Source of the DNA: Opitutia bacterium UBA7876 | GTDB taxonomy: Bacteria; Verrucomicrobiota; Verrucomicrobiia; Opitutales; Seribacteraceae | NCBI GenBank assembly: GCA_002500665.1 | Contig: DLRY01000078.1 | Span: 1-46,712 of the forward strand | Length of the DNA: 46,712 nt | Direction: 5' to 3' | Part shown: positions 26,802-35,054 of the stretch, in pieces | Position numbering within the stretch: the stretch's first letter is position 1 | Layout: every line of letters starts with the position of its first letter | Notes under the pieces: model-generated | The model's database searches: none | Told to the model about the DNA's origin: nothing | Seen by the model: the letters and a program-made list of their open reading frames with translations, nothing else | Translations under genes and position numbers: made by a program

Positions 26802-28246
26802 AACCTGCCATGAAAGCCTTTCTTTTGTTTTGCTTGTTCGTCACAACGCTTCATGCCTCAGGCGAGCCCCTCAACGTTCTCTTCATCGTCTCGGAAGATA
26901 ACGGACCGGAGATCGGATGCTATGGTGCCCCGGTCAAGACTCCGAACCTCGACAACCTTGCAAAGGAAGGGACCCTCTTCCGGAATGCTTACGTTGCCCA
27001 AGCGGGGTGTTCGCAGTCCCGGGCCGCATTCCTGACCGGGCTTTATCCTCACCAAAACGGACAGATCGGGTTGGCGACTTGGAAATATGCAATGTTCTCC
27101 GAGAAAATCCCGAACGTCGTGAAGACCTTGGGTAAGGCAGGGTACCGCACGGGGAATATCGGAAAATTGCACGTCAACCCGGAGAAGGCTTTCCCCTTTG
27201 ATTTCAAAGCCATTCCGAGCGCAAATTTCAGCCGCAAGGGTATGTCCGGCTATGCGGAGAATGCGAAGAAGTTCATCAAGTCATCCAAGAGACCCTTTTA
27301 TCTCCAAATCAACCATCCTGATGCCCATCGTCCCTTCCTCAAGACAGTGGACGGATTGCCGGCCAAGCCATTGACCGGCCGTGACGTGGATGCCCTTCCT
27401 TTCATGGGGATCAATCACCCCGAGCTCCGTCAGCAGAGCGCGGATTATTACAACTGCATGATGCGTCTCGATTCTTATATCGGGGACTTGCTTCGCGTGC
27501 TTGCCGAATCCGGCAAGGCAAAGAATACGGTGGTTGTATATATCGGTGATCATGGAGCGGACGTCATGCGTGGAAAACGGACGTCCTACGAGGGTGGGGT
27601 AAGGATACCAATGATCATCCGTTGGCCGGGAGGAAAGAGCGGGCAGGATAGGAAGGAATTGGTCAGTACGCTCGATCTCTTTCCGACCTTTTGCGAAATT
27701 GCCGGGGTCAAGCCTCCCGCTTCCCTTCCCGGACGATCCCTCCGGCCCCTTGTGGCGGGGGAGAGTACCAAGTGGCGCCGTTATCTCTTCACCGAGTTTC
27801 ACCTTCATTCCAACCACAATCCCTGGCCTCAGCGCACGGTGCGGGACGACCGCTACAAACTGATCTTCAACCCGCTGGCCGGCGAAGTGAACCCGGGCTA
27901 CGCCTTCACCATGGGCAAGAAATTTTTCAATGCCCCGGAAGATGAACTGTTGGCCATCGCCGGCAAGGAGGTCAGAGAGGCTTACCAGTTGATGAAGAAA
28001 CCTCCCCGTTATGAATTGTACGACCTGCAGGCCGACCCCTACGAATTCAGGAATCTGGCGGATGGTCCGGATCATGCCAAGATCCGAGATCGTCTCATTG
28101 CGAAGCTCGAGGACTGGCAGGAGGAAACGGGGGATGCCTTGAGGGATCCTACCGTCGCCCGTCGCCTGTTCGACCTGATCATCAAGGCGGGCACGGGCAA
28201 GCGCAAAGCCTTGAATTATTCCTTCATGACAAAGGAAACGAAATGA
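26798..28246 (+). CDS. Sulfatase, heparan N-sulfatase-like (C-S-Q-S-R)
   Basis: 482-residue secreted sulfatase, signal about residues 1-21. Two active-site positions differ from the textbook pattern. The first metal motif is S-E-D-N (E33-D34) rather than D-D, and the formylglycine motif is C71-S-Q73-S-R75 with glutamine for proline. The context A-G-C-S-Q-S-R-A-A-F-L-T-G with Y-P-H-Q-N-G-Q-I-G-L-A-T-W recalls a PVC subgroup of S1_8 sulfamidase-like enzymes, from memory, so the change may be a subgroup trait rather than decay. G-K-L-H-V and G-D-H-G-A-D complete the site. It overlaps both neighbours by ATGA (26798-26801 and 28243-28246), so synthesis is tied to two iduronate-2-sulfatase-like enzymes. 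Confidence 0.91.
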   Translation: MKPAMKAFLLFCLFVTTLHASGEPLNVLFIVSEDNGPEIGCYGAPVKTPNLDNLAKEGTLFRNAYVAQAGCSQSRAAFLTGLYPHQNGQIGLATWKYAMFSEKIPNVVKTLGKAGYRTGNIGKLHVNPEKAFPFDFKAIPSANFSRKGMSGYAENAKKFIKSSKRPFYLQINHPDAHRPFLKTVDGLPAKPLTGRDVDALPFMGINHPELRQQSADYYNCMMRLDSYIGDLLRVLAESGKAKNTVVVYIGDHGADVMRGKRTSYEGGVRIPMIIRWPGGKSGQDRKELVSTLDLFPTFCEIAGVKPPASLPGRSLRPLVAGESTKWRRYLFTEFHLHSNHNPWPQRTVRDDRYKLIFNPLAGEVNPGYAFTMGKKFFNAPEDELLAIAGKEVREAYQLMKKPPRYELYDLQADPYEFRNLADGPDHAKIRDRLIAKLEDWQEETGDALRDPTVARRLFDLIIKAGTGKRKALNYSFMTKETK

Positions 28247-29703
28247 TGCGCCATCGTCTATTGAGCCTATCCCTTTTCCTTTCGTTTGCCTTGTGGGGGG
28301 CCGATAGGCCAAACGTCTTGTTTATTGCGGTCGATGATCTGAGGCCGGCTTTGGGTTGCTATGGCGACAAGACCGCGGTCACTCCGAACTTGGACGAGCT
28401 TGCCGGAGAGGGCATTCTTTTCGAGCGGGCCTATTGTCAATTGGCCGTTTGCAGTCCTTCCCGTCTTTCGCTGATGACCGGCCGGCGCCCCGACTCGATC
28501 CGGGTATGGGACTTGGGCACCCATTTCAGAAAGGCCGTTCCTAAAGTGGTCACCCTTCCTCAGTTATTTAAGCAAAACGGGTACCATTCCCAGTCAATCG
28601 GGAAGATCCTGCATGGGAGCGGTTCTCCTTCCAAGGATCCGGTTTCCTGGAGCGTCGATCCAGTCTATGACGTCAACCGCGATCCGAAATTCCGCTATGC
28701 GACTCAAAAGAACCTCAAGGGCAAGGGATTGAAGAGAAGCGCGTCGGAAAGCGCCGAGGTGCCCGACGAGACCTATATGGACGGACTGATCTGCAAGGAG
28801 GCGGAAAAAGCCTTGCGGGCGTACGGCAAGGGTTCCTCCCCTTTCTTTTTGGCAGTCGGATTCAAGAAACCGCACCTCCCCTTTTGCGCCCCCGCCAAAT
28901 ATTGGGACCTGTACCAAGCAAGCGCCATCCCTTTACCCGTACATTCCACACACCCCGAGGGCGCGCCTGAGTTGGCGACCCGGAGCTGGAGGGAACTGGA
29001 GGGATACGTCGACATTCCGGGAGATGGCAAGTTGAGCGAGAAAAAGATCAGGGAGCTCAGGCATGGGTATTATGCATGCGTAAGCTACGTCGATGCTCTG
29101 GTCGGACGCCTGCTCAAGCAACTGGAAACTTCCGGCCTTGCTGAAAATACCGTCGTTTGTCTTTGGGGGGATCATGGTTTCCATTTGGGGGAACAGGGCT
29201 TGTGGACCAAGGCCAACAATTACGAGCTCTCGGCCCGTGTTCCCTTGATCCTGCGTTTCCCTGGCAAAATCAAGGCGGGCAAACGGTCGGAGGCTTTGAT
29301 CGAGCTGGTGGACGTCTATCCTACTCTGGTCCAACTTTGCGGGCTGAAGACACCGTCCGGACTGGAGGGAATAAGCCTGACGCCCCTGATGGAAAAGCCT
29401 GGGCGGACATGGAAAAGCGCGGTGTTTACTCAGTATCCCCGCTCCTTAAAGTCTCACCGGCATCGCGGTCCGGGGGACGTCATGGGCTATGCCATCCGGA
29501 CGGATACCCATCGATACGTCGAGTGGCGCGAGGGGATGGACGGCAAGGTTTTGCATCGCGAACTCTACGACCACCGAAAGGATCCCCAGGAGATGAAGAA
29601 CGCCGCCGGCCTCAAGCAGAACGCCGAGACCGTAGCCGGGTTGGCTGAAGCGCTCGCCAATGGTTGGCGCGGGGCGCTTCCCTCCGATACGACAAAGCCA
29701 TGA
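28243..29703 (+). CDS. Sulfatase, iduronate-2-sulfatase-like (C-S-P-S-R)
   Basis: 486-residue secreted sulfatase starting with two consecutive ATG codons; the first overlaps the upstream TGA. Signal peptide about residues 1-20. It is the most iduronate-2-sulfatase-like of the set: V-D-D-L-R-P-A-L-G-C-Y-G-D (D31-D32), formylglycine C70 in A-V-C-S-P-S-R, then M-T-G-R-R-P-D-S-I-R-V-W-D, an S-I-G-K-I-L-H-G segment, K-K-P-H-L-P-F and W-G-D-H-G-F-H-L-G-E-Q. Human iduronate-2-sulfatase has closely similar segments. Third gene of the coupled cassette. A 2-O-sulfated uronate or a similarly shaped algal sugar is the expected target. Confidence 0.93.
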   Translation: MMRHRLLSLSLFLSFALWGADRPNVLFIAVDDLRPALGCYGDKTAVTPNLDELAGEGILFERAYCQLAVCSPSRLSLMTGRRPDSIRVWDLGTHFRKAVPKVVTLPQLFKQNGYHSQSIGKILHGSGSPSKDPVSWSVDPVYDVNRDPKFRYATQKNLKGKGLKRSASESAEVPDETYMDGLICKEAEKALRAYGKGSSPFFLAVGFKKPHLPFCAPAKYWDLYQASAIPLPVHSTHPEGAPELATRSWRELEGYVDIPGDGKLSEKKIRELRHGYYACVSYVDALVGRLLKQLETSGLAENTVVCLWGDHGFHLGEQGLWTKANNYELSARVPLILRFPGKIKAGKRSEALIELVDVYPTLVQLCGLKTPSGLEGISLTPLMEKPGRTWKSAVFTQYPRSLKSHRHRGPGDVMGYAIRTDTHRYVEWREGMDGKVLHRELYDHRKDPQEMKNAAGLKQNAETVAGLAEALANGWRGALPSDTTKP

Positions 29704-31100
29704 AGAACTTCCCCGTCCTTCTCGTGTTCGCACTGAGCGCGCTCCTTCTCGCCGGAGAAGAATCCAAACCGAACGTCCTCTTCATCGCGATCGACGACAT
29801 GAACGACGGCATCACCCTCTTCGGAAGGGACCGTCCCTTCAAGACTCCCCACATCGAGAAACTGGCCAAGCGAGGGGTCTTCTTTTCCCGGGCCTATTGC
29901 TCCTCGCCCGCCTGCAACCCTTCGCGGGCTTCCGTCCTCACGGGCAAGCGCCCCCATAAGACCGGAATCTACGGAAACAGGACGGACTGGCGGGAAGCCT
30001 GCCGGGAAGTCGCTACCTTACCCGAGTATTTCCGCAGGCACGGCTACCGAGCGGAAGGCTACGGCAAGCTCTATCACCATCATGGAGAAGGGGCCTTCAA
30101 CGATCCCCGGGCCTGGGACGAGTTCCGCAAGATGGATCCGCAGTACATGCCCGACTCCAAGCTGAATGGGGCCAAGGGCTACGGGTCGCGCAACACCGAC
30201 TGGGGGCCCTGGCCGAAGGATGGTGAGGAAGCCAGGACCATAGACTTCAAGTCGGTCGGCTACGCTTTGAAAGCTCTCTCCCGCAAGGGAAACAAGCCCT
30301 TCTTCCTGGCTTGCGGCATCTTCAAGCCGCATTCGCCCTTTTTCGCTCCTCCCAGGTACCATGCCGTCTACGCAGAGGATTTCCCCATGCCCGTCCTTGG
30401 GGAGGACGACTGGGCCGACCTGCCGACGGGGGCCGCCAAGTTGATGAAGCCCAAGAAATGGTTCTGGAAGGGGATGGAAAGCCTGGAACGCAGGCAGCCG
30501 GGTTCCTATGAAAGGTTCGTGCGGGCCTATGCCGCCTGCTGCTCGTTCGCCGATGCCTCGGTCGGCCGGTTGGTCGAGGCCTTGGACCGGAGCGGGCAGG
30601 GGAGGAACACCATTATCGTCCTGTGGTCCGATCATGGTTTTCATCTTGGCGAGAAGGAACATATCGAGAAGTTCGCTCTTTGGGAAAAGGCAAACCATGT
30701 CCCATTGATCATTGTTGACCCGAGAAAGCCGAAGAGCTCGGGCAAGGTTTGTTCCAGTCCGGTCGATCTTACCTGCATCTATCCGACCTTGCTCGAGTTG
30801 TGCGGCCTGCCGCCCAATCCCTCAAACGACGGGCTTAGCGTCGTCCCGCAGGTGAGTGACCCCAAACGGGCGCTCGCCAAACCGGCGCTCATGACCTACG
30901 GGTTCGGCAACCATGCCGTCCGGACGGATCGCTGGCGCTACGTCCGCTATGCCGACGGGACCGAGGAGCTCTACGATCACAAGACCGATCCCCACGAATG
31001 GAACAACTTGGCCGGAGACCCGCGATACCGCTCGGTCATGGACGAGCATGCCGCATGGATGCCCGCTGAGAATGCCAAGCCTTTCGCCAACCTGCGCTAA
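29700..31100 (+). CDS. Sulfatase, iduronate-2-sulfatase-like (C-N-P-S-R)
   Basis: 466-residue secreted sulfatase. ATG 29700 is chosen because it forms an ATGA overlap with the upstream stop and begins the signal peptide (M-K-N-F-P-V-L-L); the frame is open further upstream inside the preceding gene. Metal motif A-I-D-D-M-N-D (D32-D33), formylglycine C72 in P-A-C-N-P-S-R, then Y-G-K-L-Y-H-H-H and W-S-D-H-G-F-H-L-G-E-K. It shares with the cassette head gene the C-terminal D-G-T-E-E-L-Y-D-H segment, so these two may be paralogues. Last gene of the four-gene coupled cassette; a 97-base gap follows. Confidence 0.93.
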   Translation: MKNFPVLLVFALSALLLAGEESKPNVLFIAIDDMNDGITLFGRDRPFKTPHIEKLAKRGVFFSRAYCSSPACNPSRASVLTGKRPHKTGIYGNRTDWREACREVATLPEYFRRHGYRAEGYGKLYHHHGEGAFNDPRAWDEFRKMDPQYMPDSKLNGAKGYGSRNTDWGPWPKDGEEARTIDFKSVGYALKALSRKGNKPFFLACGIFKPHSPFFAPPRYHAVYAEDFPMPVLGEDDWADLPTGAAKLMKPKKWFWKGMESLERRQPGSYERFVRAYAACCSFADASVGRLVEALDRSGQGRNTIIVLWSDHGFHLGEKEHIEKFALWEKANHVPLIIVDPRKPKSSGKVCSSPVDLTCIYPTLLELCGLPPNPSNDGLSVVPQVSDPKRALAKPALMTYGFGNHAVRTDRWRYVRYADGTEELYDHKTDPHEWNNLAGDPRYRSVMDEHAAWMPAENAKPFANLR

Positions 31101-31197
31101 GGCCTCCTCACGAACCGCTGATCCGCTCCATATTTTTCGTGACCCCTCGATCCTTTCTCCATTCAATGCAAGGAACCTTCAACCCTTGATCCAATCC

Positions 31198-32577
31198 ATG
31201 AAACCCATTCCCTTCCTGCTCTTACTGGGCTGCATCCTTCCCGTTTTCCTCCAAGCCGGTGCTCGCAAGCCCAATTTCGTCTACGTCATGGTCGACGACG
31301 CGGGCTACGGGGACTTCTCCTGTTTCGGGCAAAAGAAGTTCAAGACTCCGAGCGTGGACCGGATGGCCAAGGAGGGCATGAAGCTGACCGACTTCTATTC
31401 ATCCAGCACGGTGTGCGCCCCTTCCCGGTGTAGCCTGATGACGGGCATGCATACCGGGCACGCCCTGGTGCGGGGAAACAAGGAGGTTAAGCCGGAAGGG
31501 CAGAGCCCTTTGGCCGATAGCGCCCAAACGATCCCCGAAGTCCTCAAAAAAGCGGGTTACGTTTCGGGCATGTTCGGAAAGTGGGGCTTGGGCGCCCCCG
31601 GTTCGGAAGGTGATCCGATGAACCAGGGCTTCGACCGCTTTTACGGGTTGAACTGCCAGCGTCAGTCACACAATTTTTATCCCACTCACGTCTGGAGCGA
31701 CCGGAAAAAGGTTCAACTCGACCGCAAGCATTACTCTCATACCTTGATTGCCGACGAGTGCCTCAAGTTCATCAGGGCGAACAAGGACAAGCCCTTCTTT
31801 TGCTACGTCCCCTTTACCATCCCGCATGCCGCCATGCAGGCCCCGGAAGACCGGGTCGCTCCCTGGCGCAAGAAATTTCCGGAGTTCGAAAACGTTACCG
31901 GGAGGTACGGCGGCTCGGTGATCAAGAACCCGGTTGCCGCCTTCGCCGCCATGATGATCTTGATGGACGAGGACGTCGGACGGATCCTCGACTTGCTCGT
32001 GGAACTGGGAATCGAGAAGGACACCCTGGTCATCTTCACTTCCGACAACGGTCCTCACAAGGAAGGGGGGCACAAGCCCGACTTCTTCGACAGCAACGGT
32101 CCGCTCAAGGGATACAAGCGGGACCTTTACGAAGGCGGGATCCGGGTGGCCACCACCGCTTGGTGGCCGGGCAGGATCAAGGCGGGTTCGAGCAGCGCTC
32201 ACGTCGCGGCGGGCTGGGACTTGCTCCCCACCCTGTGCGAACTGGCCGGCATGAACAAGCCCAAGGGAATCGACGGAGTCTCCTTCGCCCCGACCTTGCT
32301 CGGGCAATCAGGGAAGCAGGAGAAGAGGGAGTACCTCTACTGGGAATTTCACGAGCGGGGAGGGAAGCAGGCCGTTCGCATGGGCAAGTGGAAGGGCATC
32401 CGCTTGAACGTCCGCAAGAACAAGGATGCCCCCATCGAGCTGTATGACTTGTCCAAGGATATTGGAGAAGAAAAGAACCTCGCCGACAAGCACCCTGATC
32501 TTGTCAGGAAGATGGCCCAAGCGATGGCCGACTCTCATACCCCCAACCCGAATTTCCCCTTCCTTCCAGGGGAATGA
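31198..32577 (+). CDS. Sulfatase, arylsulfatase A-like (C-A-P-S-R)
   Basis: 459-residue secreted sulfatase. ATG 31198 begins the signal peptide (M-K-P-I-P-F-L-L-L-L, cleaved near residue 21); the frame is open upstream but without sense as a protein start. Metal motif M-V-D-D-A-G-Y-G-D (D33-D34), formylglycine C73 in T-V-C-A-P-S-R, then M-T-G-M-H-T-G-H-A-L-V-R-G-N, F-G-K-W-G-L-G and T-S-D-N-G-P-H. In the motif that is G-K-W-H in most sulfatases, G replaces H, a change also seen in some arylsulfatases of this type, from memory. It is separated by 97 bases from the coupled cassette and 41 bases from the degenerate protease homologue, so it could be in the same transcript or have its own promoter. 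Confidence 0.92.
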   Translation: MKPIPFLLLLGCILPVFLQAGARKPNFVYVMVDDAGYGDFSCFGQKKFKTPSVDRMAKEGMKLTDFYSSSTVCAPSRCSLMTGMHTGHALVRGNKEVKPEGQSPLADSAQTIPEVLKKAGYVSGMFGKWGLGAPGSEGDPMNQGFDRFYGLNCQRQSHNFYPTHVWSDRKKVQLDRKHYSHTLIADECLKFIRANKDKPFFCYVPFTIPHAAMQAPEDRVAPWRKKFPEFENVTGRYGGSVIKNPVAAFAAMMILMDEDVGRILDLLVELGIEKDTLVIFTSDNGPHKEGGHKPDFFDSNGPLKGYKRDLYEGGIRVATTAWWPGRIKAGSSSAHVAAGWDLLPTLCELAGMNKPKGIDGVSFAPTLLGQSGKQEKREYLYWEFHERGGKQAVRMGKWKGIRLNVRKNKDAPIELYDLSKDIGEEKNLADKHPDLVRKMAQAMADSHTPNPNFPFLPGE

Positions 32578-32618
32578 TTACCTGATCTCGGCTAGAATCC
32601 AAATAGCAATCCGTCGAA

Positions 32619-33599
32619 GTGTTACCTTATTTTTTGGCAGTCGCTTTTTTTCTTTGGCTGAGCTTGTTTTTTCATCTCTTGGGTTTTTGGATTTGTTCGC
32701 TTTTGGCGGGGGTTTCCTTCAGTAGGCTTGTCTTGGGTTTCGGTCCGATCCTTTTCGAAAAAAAAAGTGGCAAATGCAGGTTTCAAATAAGACTTTTCCC
32801 CCTTGGCGGATACGTTGCAAACCCGCCGGTGCCTTTGCACGATGGAGAGCTTGATCAAGGTTTGAGCAAAATGGAGACTCCGAAAGTTTCGAAATTCACG
32901 GTTGCTGCGGGGGGAACCGGTTTTAGCCTGATGTTGAGCGTTCTTCTCTATGCGATACTCTATTCTCAAGGAGAAAATACGATAGTCACCGAGCTTGGCG
33001 CGGGAGGCGCATCCAAGGAAGTTTTTCTCGTAGACGAAGTTTTGCCAGGCATGCCGGCTCAACAAGCGGGCGTGGAAGAGGGAGACCAACCCTTATCCGT
33101 AAACGGCACTGAGATTATGTCTTTCAAGCACCTTTTCGATACCGTCCAAAAGACAGATTCCTCAAAGCCACTTACTCTCGTGGTTCGCAAGGGAAGCGCA
33201 AACGGGCCCGAGCGGGTTTATAACCTAATTCCCGTTGAGAAAGAAACTATTATTCGTGATGGAGTTATGCAGAAAACCAAACTGCTTGGATTCCGGCCCA
33301 GATGGAAAATGAAGAAAGTTTACGGGAACCCCTTTTCATGGAGCTACGCAGAGACCAAGAGCACTTTGGCTTCCTTGTTTAATCCATTTCCGAATAAGAA
33401 TCAGTTGAATGATCAGCCGCGATTAAAAAGAAACACATCCGGTCCCCTCTCCTTTTCCAATTTAATCGATATGTACTTTGGAAAAATCGGGCTAAAAGGA
33501 GTCATGGTATTCTTTGCTTTTCTCAACTTGTTTTTCTTGGCAAAAGCACCGTTCGATTTTTTCCGCATCAATTCCTCTCGTTCCAGTGTTCTTTTTTAA
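32619..33599 (+). CDS. Degenerate site-2 protease (RseP/M50) homologue with PDZ domain
   Basis: 326-residue membrane protein that aligns with RseP-type intramembrane proteases but lacks their catalytic parts. The first membrane segment (about 4-32) aligns H-E-x-x-H with H19-L-L-G-F23, so the catalytic Glu and the second zinc His are gone. The following V-L-G-F-G (38-42) and F-P-L-G-G-Y-V (60-66) are kept, which supports homology. A second membrane segment (about 95-117), a PDZ domain (about 134-195; L-P-G-M-P-A-Q-Q-A-G-V-E-E-G-D) and a final membrane segment follow. The N-x-x-P-x-x-x-L-D-G motif is lost: the helix reads N303-L-F-F-L and ends without L-D-G. The start is GTG 32619. Base composition is visibly AT-richer than its neighbours. 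It could be a pseudoprotease or a decaying gene; the open 981-base frame favours the former. Confidence 0.7.
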   Translation: MLPYFLAVAFFLWLSLFFHLLGFWICSLLAGVSFSRLVLGFGPILFEKKSGKCRFQIRLFPLGGYVANPPVPLHDGELDQGLSKMETPKVSKFTVAAGGTGFSLMLSVLLYAILYSQGENTIVTELGAGGASKEVFLVDEVLPGMPAQQAGVEEGDQPLSVNGTEIMSFKHLFDTVQKTDSSKPLTLVVRKGSANGPERVYNLIPVEKETIIRDGVMQKTKLLGFRPRWKMKKVYGNPFSWSYAETKSTLASLFNPFPNKNQLNDQPRLKRNTSGPLSFSNLIDMYFGKIGLKGVMVFFAFLNLFFLAKAPFDFFRINSSRSSVLF

Positions 33600-33615
33600 T
33601 CCATCTATCCTAGCC

Positions 33616-35037
33616 ATGACAGCCAAGTTGTCTTTCCAACTTTTGATATCCCTCCTTCTTGTGCATTTTGGAAAGGCTGCAGCAGGAAAGAACGTCATTC
33701 TCTTTTTAGTCGACGACTTGGGATGGATGGATCTCTCCTGCCAAGGAAGCAAATATTACAAGACACCCAATATTGATGCCTTGGCTTCCTCGGGGGTGCG
33801 CTTCACGGATGCCTATTCCGCTTGCGTGGTCTGTTCCCCGACCCGGGCCGCCATCCTCACCGGCAAGTACCCGGCCAGGCTGATGCTCACCCAGTGGTTG
33901 CCCGACGGGCGATGGAACCCCAATGGCCACAAGATGAGGACCGGTCGTTTTCTGAGGTCACTCCCCCTGGAGGAGAGAACCCTTGCGGAGAACCTTCGGG
34001 CGGAGGGCTATGCGACTTTTCATGCCGGCAAGTGGCACCTCGGAGGGGCTCCCTTTTCACTCCCTCAGCACCATGGGTTCGATCACAACCTTGGCGGGGA
34101 CGATCACGGGGCTCCCGGGAGCTTCTTTCATCCCTTCAAGGGGACCTGGGGCATCCCCACGACCAAACTGAGGGCGAGCAAGCAGGCCTTTACGGGCGGC
34201 TCGAAGGGCGATTACCTGACCGACGTTCTGGCGGAGGGAACGGTCAAGCTGATCAAGGAGAATGGACAAAAGAAGCCCTTCTTTCTCTATTTCCCTTTTT
34301 ACGCCGTGCACACTCCTCTGCAGGGAAAAAAGGAAAAGATCGAGCGCTACAAGCAGGTTCCCAAGGATAAGCGCCAGGGCAACCCAATCTACGCGGCCAT
34401 GGTCGAGAGCGTGGATGATGCGGTGGGCAAGGTCATGGATGCGGTACGCGAACTGGGCATGGAAAAAGATACTCTGGTTCTCTTCACTTCGGATAACGGG
34501 GGCTTTGCCCGGGCCACCAACCACGCGCCCCTGCGGGCCAACAAAGGCTCGCCCTACGAGGGCGGAATCCGGGTCCCTCTGATTATCTCGGGGGCCGGGG
34601 TGGAAAGAAAGGGGAAGACTTGCGCAGTCCCCGCTACCAGCAGCGACCTTTACCCAACCATTCTGGAAATGGCGGGACTGTCCATGAGGCCCCATCAGCA
34701 CCTCGATGGTCGAAGCCTGGCGGGAGCCCTCAAAGGCAAGGGCGCTCTCGAGAAAAAGCCGATCTTCTGGCATTACCCGCACTACAACCAGCATCCGCAA
34801 AGCGCCCCTCATTCCGTGATCCGGAGCGGTTCCTGGAAATTGATGGAGTTTCTCGAGAGCGGAAGAGTGGAACTATACGACCTGTCCAGGGACTTGGGAG
34901 AAAGCAGGGATCTTTCCAAGTCCGAGACTGCGAAAACCAAGCAATTGCTCGCCCGTCTCCATGCCTGGAAGAAAGAGGTTCGGGCCGAGCCCATGCTGCC
35001 GAACCCCCTTGTTGAGGAGAGCAAGGCGAAGAACTGA
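33616..35037 (+). CDS. Sulfatase, arylsulfatase A-like (C-S-P-T-R)
   Basis: 473-residue secreted sulfatase. ATG 33616 starts the signal peptide (M-T-A-K-L-S-F then a hydrophobic run to about residue 23) 16 bases after the protease homologue's stop. Metal motif L-V-D-D-L-G-W-M-D (D33-D34), formylglycine C73 in V-V-C-S-P-T-R, followed by L-T-G-K-Y-P-A-R-L-M-L-T, G-K-W-H-L-G-G and T-S-D-N-G-G. The P-A-R plus L-T pattern groups it with the sulfatase at 16992 (S1_16-like, from memory), so galactose or GalNAc sulfates are plausible. The sialidase gene begins 17 bases after its stop, which ties this sulfatase to sialoglycan processing. Confidence 0.93.
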   Translation: MTAKLSFQLLISLLLVHFGKAAAGKNVILFLVDDLGWMDLSCQGSKYYKTPNIDALASSGVRFTDAYSACVVCSPTRAAILTGKYPARLMLTQWLPDGRWNPNGHKMRTGRFLRSLPLEERTLAENLRAEGYATFHAGKWHLGGAPFSLPQHHGFDHNLGGDDHGAPGSFFHPFKGTWGIPTTKLRASKQAFTGGSKGDYLTDVLAEGTVKLIKENGQKKPFFLYFPFYAVHTPLQGKKEKIERYKQVPKDKRQGNPIYAAMVESVDDAVGKVMDAVRELGMEKDTLVLFTSDNGGFARATNHAPLRANKGSPYEGGIRVPLIISGAGVERKGKTCAVPATSSDLYPTILEMAGLSMRPHQHLDGRSLAGALKGKGALEKKPIFWHYPHYNQHPQSAPHSVIRSGSWKLMEFLESGRVELYDLSRDLGESRDLSKSETAKTKQLLARLHAWKKEVRAEPMLPNPLVEESKAKN

Positions 35038-35054
35038 ATCCCCCCAATCGAACC

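Noticed and set aside
31108..31142. 7-bp perfect inverted repeat (TCACGAA / TTCGTGA) with a 21-base loop after the sulfatase cassette
   Set aside because: Loop is long and no T-tract follows, so it is not a convincing intrinsic terminator; could be chance or an operator.
33500..33620. A frameshift hiding the missing L-D-G motif of the protease homologue
   Set aside because: None of the three plus-strand frames encodes L-D-G or the usual P-V-L-D-G-G-H here, so the motif is absent rather than shifted.
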